From: an uncultured Prevotella sp.
GTDB lineage: Bacteria; Bacteroidota; Bacteroidia; Bacteroidales; Bacteroidaceae
Length of the DNA stretch: 64,000 nt
Assembly (NCBI GenBank): GCA_900315695.1
Contig: ONAE01000010.1
Coordinates: forward strand, 1 to 64,000
Direction: 5' to 3'
In this document: one piece after another, positions 51,934-60,366 of the stretch
Layout of the letters: every line of letters starts with the position of its first letter
How positions within the stretch are numbered: position 1 is the stretch's first letter
Program-made: the position numbers and the translations under genes
Notes under the pieces: generated by a model
Databases searched by the model: none
Told to the model about the DNA's origin: nothing
What the model saw: the letters and a program-made list of their open reading frames with translations, nothing else

Positions 51934-52345
51934 GACACGAAAAAAAGACTTGGGTTAGTTGTGCGTGTCGTTAAGACACACGCAAGCACTTTCTTTTTAT
52001 TTCTTTATTATTATAGTTATTATTTTGCGCACATGTCCGCACAAAACGCACGCGAAGAATAATGTGTAATAAGTAATTCATCGTCTCGTGATAAATTACT
52101 TTTCGTTAAACGATTAGTTACTTTTTGTGAGGCTTTGAAATTGCTTCAAAAATGCTTCATAATTGAATCTATATTGAAACTAAAATGTAAAACTAACCTG
52201 CGTACATATTAATTCACGCGTGAAATTAAGAAATAGATATAGAAAAAGAATAAAAAGAAAAAGTGCGTGTGTGTCTGAGGACACGCACTTTTCAAAAAAT
52301 AGTTAGCCACAAATAGATACTTCCACAAATTTATGGCAGAATTAT
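51934..52345. other. gene-free divergent spacer with two hairpins
   Basis: No gene seen. Hairpin 1: TGCGTGTC (51962-51969) with GACACACGCA (51975-51984), 2-nt bulge, followed by CACTTTCTTTTTATTTC. Hairpin 2: AAAAGTGCGTGT (52259-52270) with ACACGCACTTTT (52281-52292), perfect 12-bp stem. Two TTACTTTT motifs (52096-52103, 52118-52125) recall the repeat at 541-577. A small RNA is possible but no promoter box for one was found. Confidence 0.5.
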
Positions 52346-52376
52346 TTGGAATTCGGCGATTATTTTTGTACCTTTG
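52346..52376 (+). promoter_or_regulatory. promoter of nucleotidase-nudC operon
   Basis: TTG (52346-52348), 20-nt spacer, TACCTTTG (52369-52376), 16 nt before ATG 52392. Confidence 0.7.
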
Positions 52377-52391
52377 CAGTAGAATTAGAAG

Positions 52392-54170
52392 ATGATGAAA
52401 ATGAGGACAGCATTTCTTACGACTATCATTACTGCGACGCTGACACTCTCAGTGCAGGCACAGCAGACATCGAAGACCGTCACGCTGAAGGTCATCGAGA
52501 CCAGTGATGTTCACGGACATTTTTTCCCTTGGGACTTCATGGAAGGGAGGCCGCTCAGGGGTACGCTGACCCGTGCCAACTCGTATATCAACCGCGAGCG
52601 TCAGAAGTTTGGCGGAAACCTGCTGCTCATTGACAACGGCGATATCCTGCAGGGACAGCCCTGTGTCTATTGGTCCAACTTCGTGATGCCTGAGGATGAG
52701 AACCTGGCAGCACGGGTGATCAACTACATGCAGTATGACGCTGAGACCGTTGGCAATCACGACATAGAACCAGGTCACAAGGTGTATGACAAGTGGATCC
52801 GTGAGGTGCGCTGTCCGCTGCTGGGTGCCAACATCGTGAAAGAGGCATGTAAGAACGGCGAAGCTGATCCTCAGAGCATCTATACCGGCCTGCAACCCTA
52901 CTCCGTACATGTGAAGGACGGCGTGAAGATCTGCGTGATCGGCATGCTCACCCCTGCCATTCCCAACTGGTTGAACAAGTCGATATGGAAAGGCATCGAG
53001 TTCGAAGAGATGGTCAGCTGTGCCCGTAAGTGGGTGAAGTATATCCAGGAGCACGAGCAGCCTGACCTGATCTTCGGTCTCTTCCACAGCGGTAAGGATG
53101 GCGGCATCGTTACCCCAGACTACGAGGAGAACGCCACAGCAGCCGTCGCCCGAGAGGTACCAGGATTTGATGTTATCTTCTTTGGACATGACCATCAGGT
53201 ACACAACGAATGGATCACTGATAAAGAAGGAAAGCAGGTGCTGATCATCGACCCATCCTGCTGGGTACAGAATGTAGCTGAGGCAGAAATCAAACTGACC
53301 ATCAAGGATGGCAAGGTGGTAAATAAGGATATCAAAGGAACGATTGTGAATGTCCGCGATGAGCAGATCGACGAACAGATGATGGCTCACTTCCAGAAAG
53401 ACATCGATGCCGTGAAGGCTTATGTTGGTCAGAAGATCGGTCGTTTTGAGTCACCGATTTACACCAGAGACAGTTACTTCGGCAACTCTGCCTTTACCGA
53501 TCTCATACATAACTTGCAATTGCAGATTACAAAAGCAGATATCTCGCTAACAGCTCCTTTGTCATTCAACTCAACGATTAAAGCTGGTGAAGTGACGATG
53601 GCAGACATGTTTAAGCTCTACCGTTTTGAGAATCTGCTCTTCACGCTTCGTATGACAGGTGAGGAAGTGCGTAAGCATCTGGAGTACAGCTATGACATGT
53701 GGACCAATACAATGACATCACCCGATGATCATGCCCTGCGACTGAACGAAGATTCGAAAGAAGACCAACAGCGCACGGGATTCCAATACTACACCTTTAA
53801 CTTCGATTCCGCCTGTGGTATCGACTATGAGGTGGATCTGACAAAGCCCGACGGTGAGAAAGTAAAAATCCTCCGCATGTCGAACGGTGAGCCTTTCGAT
53901 GAGAAGAAGTGGTATAAGGTGGCGATGAACAGCTATCGGGCTAACGGTGGCGGTGAGTTGCTGACGCAAGGAGCCGGTATCCCCAAAGACTCCCTCGAAG
54001 CACGTGTGCTCTTCCACACCGACCGTGACCAGCGTCATTTCCTGACAGAGGAGATCCGCAAGATGGGCACGCTGGATCCGAAGCCCAACACCAACTGGAA
54101 GTTCGTGCCCGAGGCATGGGTAAAACCAGCCCTGGAGCGCGACAGAAAACTACTTTTTGGAAATCAATAA
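52392..54170 (+). CDS. periplasmic 5'-nucleotidase / 2',3'-cyclic phosphodiesterase family protein
   Basis: 592 residues. Signal peptide (MRTAFLTTIITATLTLSVQA), then a calcineurin-like metallophosphatase domain: SDVHGHFFPWD (metal Asp/His), DNGDILQG, VGNHDIE, GLFHSGKDGG and FFGHDHQVHN; then a C-terminal 5'-nucleotidase substrate domain (about 350-560) with FGNSAFTDLIHNLQ-type start, and YKVAMNSYRANGGGE. Removes phosphate from nucleotides in the periplasm. The stop TAA overlaps the nudC ATG by one base, so the two are coupled. Confidence 0.93.
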   Translation: MMKMRTAFLTTIITATLTLSVQAQQTSKTVTLKVIETSDVHGHFFPWDFMEGRPLRGTLTRANSYINRERQKFGGNLLLIDNGDILQGQPCVYWSNFVMPEDENLAARVINYMQYDAETVGNHDIEPGHKVYDKWIREVRCPLLGANIVKEACKNGEADPQSIYTGLQPYSVHVKDGVKICVIGMLTPAIPNWLNKSIWKGIEFEEMVSCARKWVKYIQEHEQPDLIFGLFHSGKDGGIVTPDYEENATAAVAREVPGFDVIFFGHDHQVHNEWITDKEGKQVLIIDPSCWVQNVAEAEIKLTIKDGKVVNKDIKGTIVNVRDEQIDEQMMAHFQKDIDAVKAYVGQKIGRFESPIYTRDSYFGNSAFTDLIHNLQLQITKADISLTAPLSFNSTIKAGEVTMADMFKLYRFENLLFTLRMTGEEVRKHLEYSYDMWTNTMTSPDDHALRLNEDSKEDQQRTGFQYYTFNFDSACGIDYEVDLTKPDGEKVKILRMSNGEPFDEKKWYKVAMNSYRANGGGELLTQGAGIPKDSLEARVLFHTDRDQRHFLTEEIRKMGTLDPKPNTNWKFVPEAWVKPALERDRKLLFGNQ

Positions 54171-54943
54171 TGGCAAAGACATACTATTTCGTATTCTGCA
54201 AGGAAGACTTGTTGCTTGAAAAGACTGCCGACGGCAATTTTACCATTCCCTATGAGGAAGAACCGCCGACAGAGGTAAAGGCTTGGACGCATCAGATGAA
54301 TATCACGCCGATGGCAGATGGCTCTCCCGTCATCACTTATCGCATCGACAATCCTATCACGGATAGCGACCGCTTCGAAATGATAGGTCTGCGCCAGAGT
54401 TACTATAAGCTCTCCCGCCCGCTCTATCTCAAGGCTGGCAAATGCCAGGAACTGCTCTACTGGGATCAGAACACCAAATACTGCGGTGTTTGTGGTGCGC
54501 CGATGCGCATGGATACTGATATCTCAAAGAAGTGTACTCAGTGTGGCAAGGAGATATGGCCCCAGTTGGCTACCGCTGTCATCGTGCTCATTCATAAAGG
54601 CGACGAGGTGCTGCTGGTACGCGCCAAGAACTTCAGGCGCGACTTCTTCGGTCTGGTGGCAGGCTTTGTTGAGACTGGCGAGACCCTTGAGGAAGCTGTT
54701 GCCCGTGAGGCCCTTGAAGAGACGGGCGTCAAGATTACAAACATTCGTTACTTCGCCTCACAGCCCTGGCCCTATCCTTGTGGACTGATGGTGGGCTTTA
54801 ATGCCGATTATGTGTCGGGGGAGATCCACCTGCAAAAAAGTGAGATTGCCAAAGGCGGATGGTTCCGTCGTGACAATCTCCCTGAAATTCCTGAAAAGCT
54901 GTCGATAGCTCGTATGCTGCTCGACGACTGGCTGAAAGCTTAA
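54170..54943 (+). CDS. nudC: NAD+/NADH diphosphatase NudC
   Basis: Nudix hydrolase that splits NAD(H) to NMN(H) and AMP and, in E. coli, removes NAD caps from RNA. 257 residues from ATG 54170. Seen: zinc ribbon C-x2-C...C-x2-C (YCGVCGAP, KCTQCGKE), the Nudix box starting GFVETGETLEEAVAREALEE and closing TGV near 165-187, and the NADH-pyrophosphatase signature SQPWPYP. Co-translated with the nucleotidase upstream. The 3' end overlaps the next gene, on the opposite strand, by 4 nt; both stop codons share TTAA. Confidence 0.95.
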   Translation: MAKTYYFVFCKEDLLLEKTADGNFTIPYEEEPPTEVKAWTHQMNITPMADGSPVITYRIDNPITDSDRFEMIGLRQSYYKLSRPLYLKAGKCQELLYWDQNTKYCGVCGAPMRMDTDISKKCTQCGKEIWPQLATAVIVLIHKGDEVLLVRAKNFRRDFFGLVAGFVETGETLEEAVAREALEETGVKITNIRYFASQPWPYPCGLMVGFNADYVSGEIHLQKSEIAKGGWFRRDNLPEIPEKLSIARMLLDDWLKA

Positions 54944-55722
54944 TATTCCATCAGTTTCATGGTCTGCTTACCTGTAAAGGCTATCTGCGTATCCACCATA
55001 TAACAGCTGGCTCCATCAGGTCGGCAGAGCGTGGCATCGAAATGCAAGCCATCGGCATCAATATGATTGAAGTCCATAGCTCCGAGTACCGCTTCGTCCA
55101 AGAAACCGGCAGGAACCAACTTGCCATACTGCTGCTTCTTGAAATCACTTGAAAAGATCTGATGGGCACCATGGAATACACTGATATGCATGATGTTGTC
55201 GTAATAGATATTCTCCACCTCTAAGCCATCATCATTGTAAGTACGCGCCACGACCTTATACTTCGTGGGGTTAATGGCGATATACCAGTGATAACGCTCG
55301 CCGTTAAACACGACAACAGAATCCTTCTTCACCTGCTGTGTATAAGTCAGAATCTGAGGCTTACCACGCTCAAATCCCAGCGAATCGACAGGATCGACAC
55401 TCTTCTGCAACTTTACCACATCACCATTCTGATTAGTAAACCAAAACACATTTGGCGACTGCTTGATAATGCCATAGGATGTGCCGGAGCCCAAAACCAG
55501 CGAATCGCCGATGATCATAAAGTATGAAGGCATACTCGTTGTGTCGGAATAGAAGATGGTGTCGCCTTTCACCTGGAATGACACATCACCACTCTCTTCG
55601 TCCACCCAGACACCCTGCATCATCTGTTTGGCCTCCTTGCTTTCTGTCGGAGAGGAACTACTCTGGCGGTTACACCCCACCAGAGCAGCTGCAAAAATCA
55701 ATATCGTTGTTAATCTCTTCAT
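54940..55722 (-). CDS. lipoprotein, DUF4738-like
   Basis: 260 residues. Lipoprotein signal MKRLTTILIFAAALVGCNRQ (lipobox LVGC, Cys17), a Ser-rich linker, and a beta-rich mature domain with GVWVDEESGDVSFQVKGDTI, YFMIIGDSLVLG, VFWFTNQNGDVVKL and a C-terminal CYMVDTQIAFTGKQ. It fits DUF4738 as I recall it; function unknown. The start follows the ugd stop with no gap, so it is co-transcribed with ugd; it converges on nudC. Confidence 0.75.
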   Translation of the reverse strand: MKRLTTILIFAAALVGCNRQSSSSPTESKEAKQMMQGVWVDEESGDVSFQVKGDTIFYSDTTSMPSYFMIIGDSLVLGSGTSYGIIKQSPNVFWFTNQNGDVVKLQKSVDPVDSLGFERGKPQILTYTQQVKKDSVVVFNGERYHWYIAINPTKYKVVARTYNDDGLEVENIYYDNIMHISVFHGAHQIFSSDFKKQQYGKLVPAGFLDEAVLGAMDFNHIDADGLHFDATLCRPDGASCYMVDTQIAFTGKQTMKLMEY

Positions 55723-57045
55723 TTATTTACCTATGCAATGATACTCAAACTCGTAATCTTCAAGTTCTTCAGCATCAAAGATATTTCTACCGTCAATCAC
55801 TAACGGACGTTTCATTGCCTTCTTGATGACACCCCATCCAGGCAGACGGAACTCCTTCCACTCAGTAAGGAGCAACAGGGCATCTGAGTCGAGCACAGCA
55901 TCGTACATATCACGGCAATAGGTTATCTTATCGCCAATACGACGCTTACACTCATCCATCGCAATCGGATCGTATGCACGAATGACACAACCAGCATCAA
56001 GCAGTTTTTCAATCATCACGAGGGCGGTTGACTCACGCATATCATCGGTCTCAGGTTTGAACGAGAGGCCCCACATGGCGATAGTCTTACCTTTCAGGTT
56101 TTCAACGTTGCCACCGTATGACTTCACGAGTTTATCGAAGAGCACGCTCTTCTGTTTCTCATTCACGCGCTCGACAGCTTTCAGCACCTCCATCGAATAG
56201 CCATTCTGGTCGGCTGTCTTGATGAGTGCCTTTACATCCTTGGGGAAGCATGATCCACCATAGCCGCAACCTGCATAGAGGAACTTACGGCCGATACGCG
56301 TATCAGAACCGATTCCCGCGCGTACCATATTAACATCAGCACCTACACGTTCGCACAAGTTGGCAATATCGTTCATAAAGGAAATACGGGTAGCCAACAT
56401 AGAATTAGCTGCATACTTAGTCATTTCTGCAGAAGGGATATCCATAAAGATTACACGGAAGTTGTTCACCATGAAAGGCTTGTAAAGTCTCGTAAGAACT
56501 TTCTTCGCATGTTCGCTTTCTACACCGACAACTACACGATCGGGCGACATGAAGTCCTTGATAGCATTACCCTCTTTCAGGAACTCAGGATTCGATGCCA
56601 CATCGAACTCAATATTTTCACCACGCTTCTTCAGCTCGTCTTCAATTGCCTTGCGCACCTTCTTGGCTGTGCCTACGGGAACCGTTGACTTGGTAACCAC
56701 AACCACGTAATTCTTCAGATTCTCGCCAATGGTCTTAGCAACCTGAAGCACATATTTCAAATCTGCAGAGCCATCTTCGTCTGGTGGTGTTCCTACTGCA
56801 GAAAACACGATTTCAACATCATCAAGCACAGAAGCCAGGTCAGTCGTAAACTTCAGACGACCAGCAGCCACATTCTTTTTCACTAACTCATCAAGTCCTG
56901 GCTCGTAGATGGGAATATCCCCGTTATTCAGACGCTCAATCTTCTTGGCATCTACATCTACACAAGTAACATTTACACCTGTGTCGGCAAAACATGTACC
57001 AGACACTAGACCTACATAGCCTGTTCCAACGATTGCAATATTCAT
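55723..57045 (-). CDS. ugd: UDP-glucose 6-dehydrogenase
   Basis: NAD-dependent oxidation of UDP-glucose to UDP-glucuronate for surface polysaccharides. 440 residues. Seen: Rossmann motif VGTGYVGLVSGTCFAD (6-21), GTPPDEDGSADLKYV, the EFLKEGNAIKDF loop, the catalytic cysteine in YAGCGYGGSCFPKDV, and the C-terminal UDP domain (WGLSFKPETDDMRES). Followed directly by the lipoprotein gene. Own upstream TATCTTTG box. Confidence 0.96.
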   Translation of the reverse strand: MNIAIVGTGYVGLVSGTCFADTGVNVTCVDVDAKKIERLNNGDIPIYEPGLDELVKKNVAAGRLKFTTDLASVLDDVEIVFSAVGTPPDEDGSADLKYVLQVAKTIGENLKNYVVVVTKSTVPVGTAKKVRKAIEDELKKRGENIEFDVASNPEFLKEGNAIKDFMSPDRVVVGVESEHAKKVLTRLYKPFMVNNFRVIFMDIPSAEMTKYAANSMLATRISFMNDIANLCERVGADVNMVRAGIGSDTRIGRKFLYAGCGYGGSCFPKDVKALIKTADQNGYSMEVLKAVERVNEKQKSVLFDKLVKSYGGNVENLKGKTIAMWGLSFKPETDDMRESTALVMIEKLLDAGCVIRAYDPIAMDECKRRIGDKITYCRDMYDAVLDSDALLLLTEWKEFRLPGWGVIKKAMKRPLVIDGRNIFDAEELEDYEFEYHCIGK

Positions 57046-57074
57046 AATTAATATGTTTATGTAAAATTCTGCTG

Positions 57075-57082
57075 CAAAGATA
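57075..57082 (-). promoter_or_regulatory. ugd: ugd -7 box
   Basis: Minus strand TATCTTTG, 29 nt before the ATG at 57045. No clear TTG. Confidence 0.45.
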
Positions 57083-57124
57083 ATGCAAAAAAAGGATATA
57101 AATGAATTTTTTAAGTATCTTTAT

Positions 57125-57155
57125 TTGTTTATTCTAAAAAAAAGTCGTACTTTTG
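57125..57155 (+). promoter_or_regulatory. promoter of the HU/SPOR-FHA unit
   Basis: TTG (57125-57127), 20-nt spacer, TACTTTTG (57148-57155). It lies within the longer open frame and forces a start at or after about 57161. Confidence 0.65.
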
Positions 57156-57160
57156 CAGTC

Positions 57161-58252
57161 GTGATAGAGTTGGAAAGACATATTGAGATTCTATTGCTCA
57201 GCAATGATTGCGTCATAGTACCCGATTTTGGAGGGTTTATGGCGCATCATGTTGATGCACATTATGATGAGGACGAAGGACTCTTCCTACCACCTCAGCG
57301 TACCCTCGGTTTCAATCCCCAACTCAAGATTAACGATTCTCTCCTCGCCCAGTCTTATGTCGAAGCTTACGATATCAGTTATCCAGAGGCTGTTTTGCGG
57401 ATAGAAGACGAGGTGAACGAACTGAAGATGCATCTGCAGACGAAAGGTTTCTACGAGCTCAGTAGCATCGGTACGTTAGAATTCAATGAGAACGGCAATT
57501 ATGTGTTTACGCCTTGCGAGGCAGGCATCCTTACTCCGGATCTCTATGGCTTGTGTTCTTTTGAGATGACACCTCTTAAAATTTCTGCGGCACCTGTGCC
57601 AGAAACTGTCGAGGAAGAGGAAGAAGAAAAGGAAGCCACTCAGATCTTCAACATGAACCCGTTAGAGCGTGATGTTGAGACTACAGAAGCTGAAGCAGAA
57701 GTAGAAGCAGAGGACGAGGAGGAAGAAGATGTGGTACGCATCAAATTCTCATGGATCCGGAATGCCGTTGCTGTTGCCGCCATTTTATTGGCTGTATTCT
57801 TTGCAGCCATGCCGACAGGCAAGACAGAGATGATGACGCGTACCATCAGCAACATCAACAGCAACCTGTTCTTTGGTATGATGTCAAAAGACACCAACAC
57901 CAGTAAGATAGAAATCAGTAAAGCTGATATACAAAAGCCCACCAATAAAGCCGACACGATATCCAAACTTGAGAAGATCAAGACAGAACAAACAGTAAAA
58001 GCAGAACCTGTCAAAAAAGGTTATTGTATTGTACTTGCCAGTCAGGTATCCAAGCGTAATGCAGAGATGTTTATTGAAAGGCTGAAAGCAAAAGGTCTTG
58101 ACAGTGCAGAGATTTACGTCAAGCAGAAAGCTCAGAGTATCCGACGTGTAGTCTGCGGAAATTTCCAGACACAGGAAGAAGCCTACAATGAACTTAGAAA
58201 GATCCACAAGGACGAGGAGCTGAAAGATGCTTGGGTCTATAAATACAATTAA
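57161..58252 (+). CDS. HU-CCDC81 and SPOR domain membrane protein
   Basis: 363 residues from GTG 57161 (read as MIELERHIEILLL). Seen: HU-like CCDC81 region (1-125, CVIVPDFGGFMAHHV, GTLEFNENGNYVFTP), a Glu-rich acidic linker (about 150-195), one membrane helix (about 205-225, AVAVAAILLAVFFAAM), and a C-terminal periplasmic SPOR peptidoglycan-binding domain (GYCIVLASQVSKRNAEMFIE to DAWVYKYN). Links DNA-binding-like and septal-wall modules across the membrane; family typical of Bacteroidetes. The FHA gene follows after 6 nt. Confidence 0.88.
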   Translation: MIELERHIEILLLSNDCVIVPDFGGFMAHHVDAHYDEDEGLFLPPQRTLGFNPQLKINDSLLAQSYVEAYDISYPEAVLRIEDEVNELKMHLQTKGFYELSSIGTLEFNENGNYVFTPCEAGILTPDLYGLCSFEMTPLKISAAPVPETVEEEEEEKEATQIFNMNPLERDVETTEAEAEVEAEDEEEEDVVRIKFSWIRNAVAVAAILLAVFFAAMPTGKTEMMTRTISNINSNLFFGMMSKDTNTSKIEISKADIQKPTNKADTISKLEKIKTEQTVKAEPVKKGYCIVLASQVSKRNAEMFIERLKAKGLDSAEIYVKQKAQSIRRVVCGNFQTQEEAYNELRKIHKDEELKDAWVYKYN

Positions 58253-58258
58253 AATCAG

Positions 58259-58792
58259 ATGAAACGCGTACGTTGCCCCAAATGTGATCAATATATCACC
58301 TTCGACGAGACGAAATACATGGCTGGTCAGTCGTTGGTATTCAAATGTCCCGACTGTGGCAAGGAATTCGGTATTCGCATTGGTGTCAGCAAACTCCGTG
58401 AACGTCAGAAAGACGAAAAGCCTGATGAGCAGGCCAATGAGGAAGGTTGTGGCTCTATCGTCGTCATCGAGAACGTGTTTCATTACAAGCAGGTGCTTCC
58501 CCTCCGTATGGGCGACAATGTGATTGGCCGTTATCAGAAAGGCAACCCAGCCAACTGTACGTTCGAGACCGTTGACCCCAGTGTCGATCTAAATCACTGC
58601 ACGATTACTGTCAGCCGCGACAAACGAGGCACCCTTCGTTACACTCTGAAAGACAATAACAGCAACACAGGCACCTTCGTTGACAATGTGGAGCTGAATC
58701 CCAAAGAACGTCGCATCATCAGCGACGGCACCCTCTTCACTCTTGGTGCCACCAGCATAATTTTACGCAGTGCTGACAATAAAGATGAATAA
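58259..58792 (+). CDS. zinc-ribbon and FHA domain protein
   Basis: 177 residues. N-terminal zinc ribbon, cysteines C6, C9, C30, C33 (CPKC...CPDC), a charged linker, then an FHA phosphothreonine-binding fold: IGRYQKGNPANC, DLNHCTITVSRD (the Ser/His of the canonical motif shifted), NSNTGTFVDNVEL, ISDGTLFTLGATSIIL. Probable adaptor; partner kinase unknown. Second gene after the HU/SPOR protein gene. Confidence 0.88.
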   Translation: MKRVRCPKCDQYITFDETKYMAGQSLVFKCPDCGKEFGIRIGVSKLRERQKDEKPDEQANEEGCGSIVVIENVFHYKQVLPLRMGDNVIGRYQKGNPANCTFETVDPSVDLNHCTITVSRDKRGTLRYTLKDNNSNTGTFVDNVELNPKERRIISDGTLFTLGATSIILRSADNKDE

Positions 58793-58800
58793 AAATGCAT

Positions 58801-58816
58801 AATTTCTTAAGAAATT
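58801..58816. promoter_or_regulatory. perfect palindrome upstream of purU, candidate operator
   Basis: AATTTCTTAAGAAATT, 16 bp without mismatch, 9 nt after the FHA gene stop. A further copy of the half-site AATTTCTTAG is at 58831-58840. The purU -7 box is at 58871-58878. Confidence 0.45.
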
Positions 58817-58870
58817 CAGGGTGTAGCTGTAATTTCTTAGAATAATCACACGTTTTACCATATTTTTTTG

Positions 58871-58878
58871 TAACTTTG
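58871..58878 (+). promoter_or_regulatory. purU: -7 box of the purU-his operon
   Basis: TAACTTTG, 35 nt before the ATG at 58913. The -33 position reads GTTTTACC, not TTG, so expression may need activation. Confidence 0.5.
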
Positions 58879-58912
58879 CGCCTTGAAATTTCAAAAGTAC
58901 AAAAAATATTAG

Positions 58913-59776
58913 ATGGAAACAACAGCAATATTGCTTTTACACTGTCCTGATCAACAGGGCATCATCTCTGAAGTGACTAAATTTATCACCGATAACAAGG
59001 GTAACATTGTCTATCTCGACCAGTATGTGGACAAGGTAGAGGGCATGTTTTTCATGCGTATAGAATGGGAACTCGAAGGATTCCTGATTCCACGTGACAA
59101 GTTATATGACTATCTCACAACGCTCTATGCCCAGCGCTATCAGATGAAGTTCAGTCTCTATTATAGCGACAAGCGTCCACGTATGGCCATTTTCGTATCG
59201 AAGATGAGCCATTGTCTTTATGACCTCTTAGCTCGTTGGAAGGCGGGAGAGTTTCAGTGCGACATTCCTTGTATCGTGTCAAACCATGAGGATCTGCGCT
59301 ATGTAGCTGAGCAGTTCGGTATCCCCTACTACGTATGGAGTATCAAGAAAGACCACTCCAACAAGGCAGAGGTTGAGGCAGCTGAGATGGAACTGTTGAA
59401 GAAGGAGGATATCTCGTTTATCGTATTGGCTCGCTATATGCAGATTATCAGTGACGAGATGATTGCAGAATATCCGCATCATATCATCAATATCCATCAT
59501 TCTTTCCTGCCTGCCTTTATCGGGGCAAAACCTTATCATCAGGCATACGAACGTGGCGTGAAGATTATCGGTGCTACCAGCCACTATGTGACGGCAGACC
59601 TGGACGCTGGTCCTATCATCGAACAGGATGTCACACGTATCACTCACAAGGATACGCCAGAGAGTCTGGTGCTGAAAGGTAAGGATTTGGAAAAGATTGT
59701 GCTCTCACACGCTGTCAGCAAGCATATCCAGCGTAAGATCCTGACTTATAAGAATAAAACGATCATCTTCTCATAA
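58913..59776 (+). CDS. purU: formyltetrahydrofolate deformylase
   Basis: Hydrolyses 10-formyl-THF to formate and THF; balances one-carbon pools and supplies formate to PurT. 287 residues, family length. Seen: N-terminal ACT domain (ILLLHCPDQQGIISEVTKFI), catalytic formyltransferase fold with VSNHEDLRYVAEQFGIP, NIHHSFLPAFIGAKPYHQAY (catalytic Asn/His) and HYVTADLDAGPII (catalytic Asp). The stop overlaps hisH by one base (TAATG). Confidence 0.96.
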   Translation: METTAILLLHCPDQQGIISEVTKFITDNKGNIVYLDQYVDKVEGMFFMRIEWELEGFLIPRDKLYDYLTTLYAQRYQMKFSLYYSDKRPRMAIFVSKMSHCLYDLLARWKAGEFQCDIPCIVSNHEDLRYVAEQFGIPYYVWSIKKDHSNKAEVEAAEMELLKKEDISFIVLARYMQIISDEMIAEYPHHIINIHHSFLPAFIGAKPYHQAYERGVKIIGATSHYVTADLDAGPIIEQDVTRITHKDTPESLVLKGKDLEKIVLSHAVSKHIQRKILTYKNKTIIFS

Positions 59777-60366
59777 TGAATATTGCAATCGTAAAATACA
59801 ACGCGGGAAATATCTATTCGGTGGTGAATGCACTCCGACGGATGGGTATTGAGCCTCTGCTGACGGATGATGCCGAACAGCTTAGGAAAGCTGATCGCGT
59901 GCTTTTCCCTGGACAGGGGCATGCCGGCGAGGCAATGGACTATCTGAGGGCCAGAGGACTTGACAAAGTAATCCGCGAATTGAAGCAGCCCGTATTTGGT
60001 ATCTGTGTAGGTCAGCAGCTGCTCTGCAAGCACTCGGAAGAAGGCGACACGGACTGCATCGGTATCTTCGATGCAGAGGTGAAACGCTTCCAGCCGCAAC
60101 GTCATGAGGACAAGGTGCCCTGTATGGGTTGGAACCAGCTGTACGACATCAAATCGCCGCTCAACAAAGGACTGAATGATGGCGACTACGTTTATTTCGT
60201 GCATAGCTTCTATGTGCCTGTATGTGCCGAGACCATCGCCACAACAGACTATATCCTGCCCTACTCTGCCTCAATGCATAAGGACAATTTCTATACCTGC
60301 CAGTTCCACCCTGAAAAGAGTGGTAAGGTGGGTGAACAAATACTCAAGAACTTCCTCGAACTATGA
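59776..60366 (+). CDS. hisH: imidazole glycerol phosphate synthase subunit HisH
   Basis: Glutaminase subunit feeding ammonia to HisF. 196 residues. Seen: oxyanion region FPGQGHAGEAM, nucleophile C77 in FGICVGQQLL, and H178/E180 in QFHPEKSG. Coupled to purU (one-base overlap) and hisA (4-nt overlap). Confidence 0.97.
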   Translation: MNIAIVKYNAGNIYSVVNALRRMGIEPLLTDDAEQLRKADRVLFPGQGHAGEAMDYLRARGLDKVIRELKQPVFGICVGQQLLCKHSEEGDTDCIGIFDAEVKRFQPQRHEDKVPCMGWNQLYDIKSPLNKGLNDGDYVYFVHSFYVPVCAETIATTDYILPYSASMHKDNFYTCQFHPEKSGKVGEQILKNFLEL

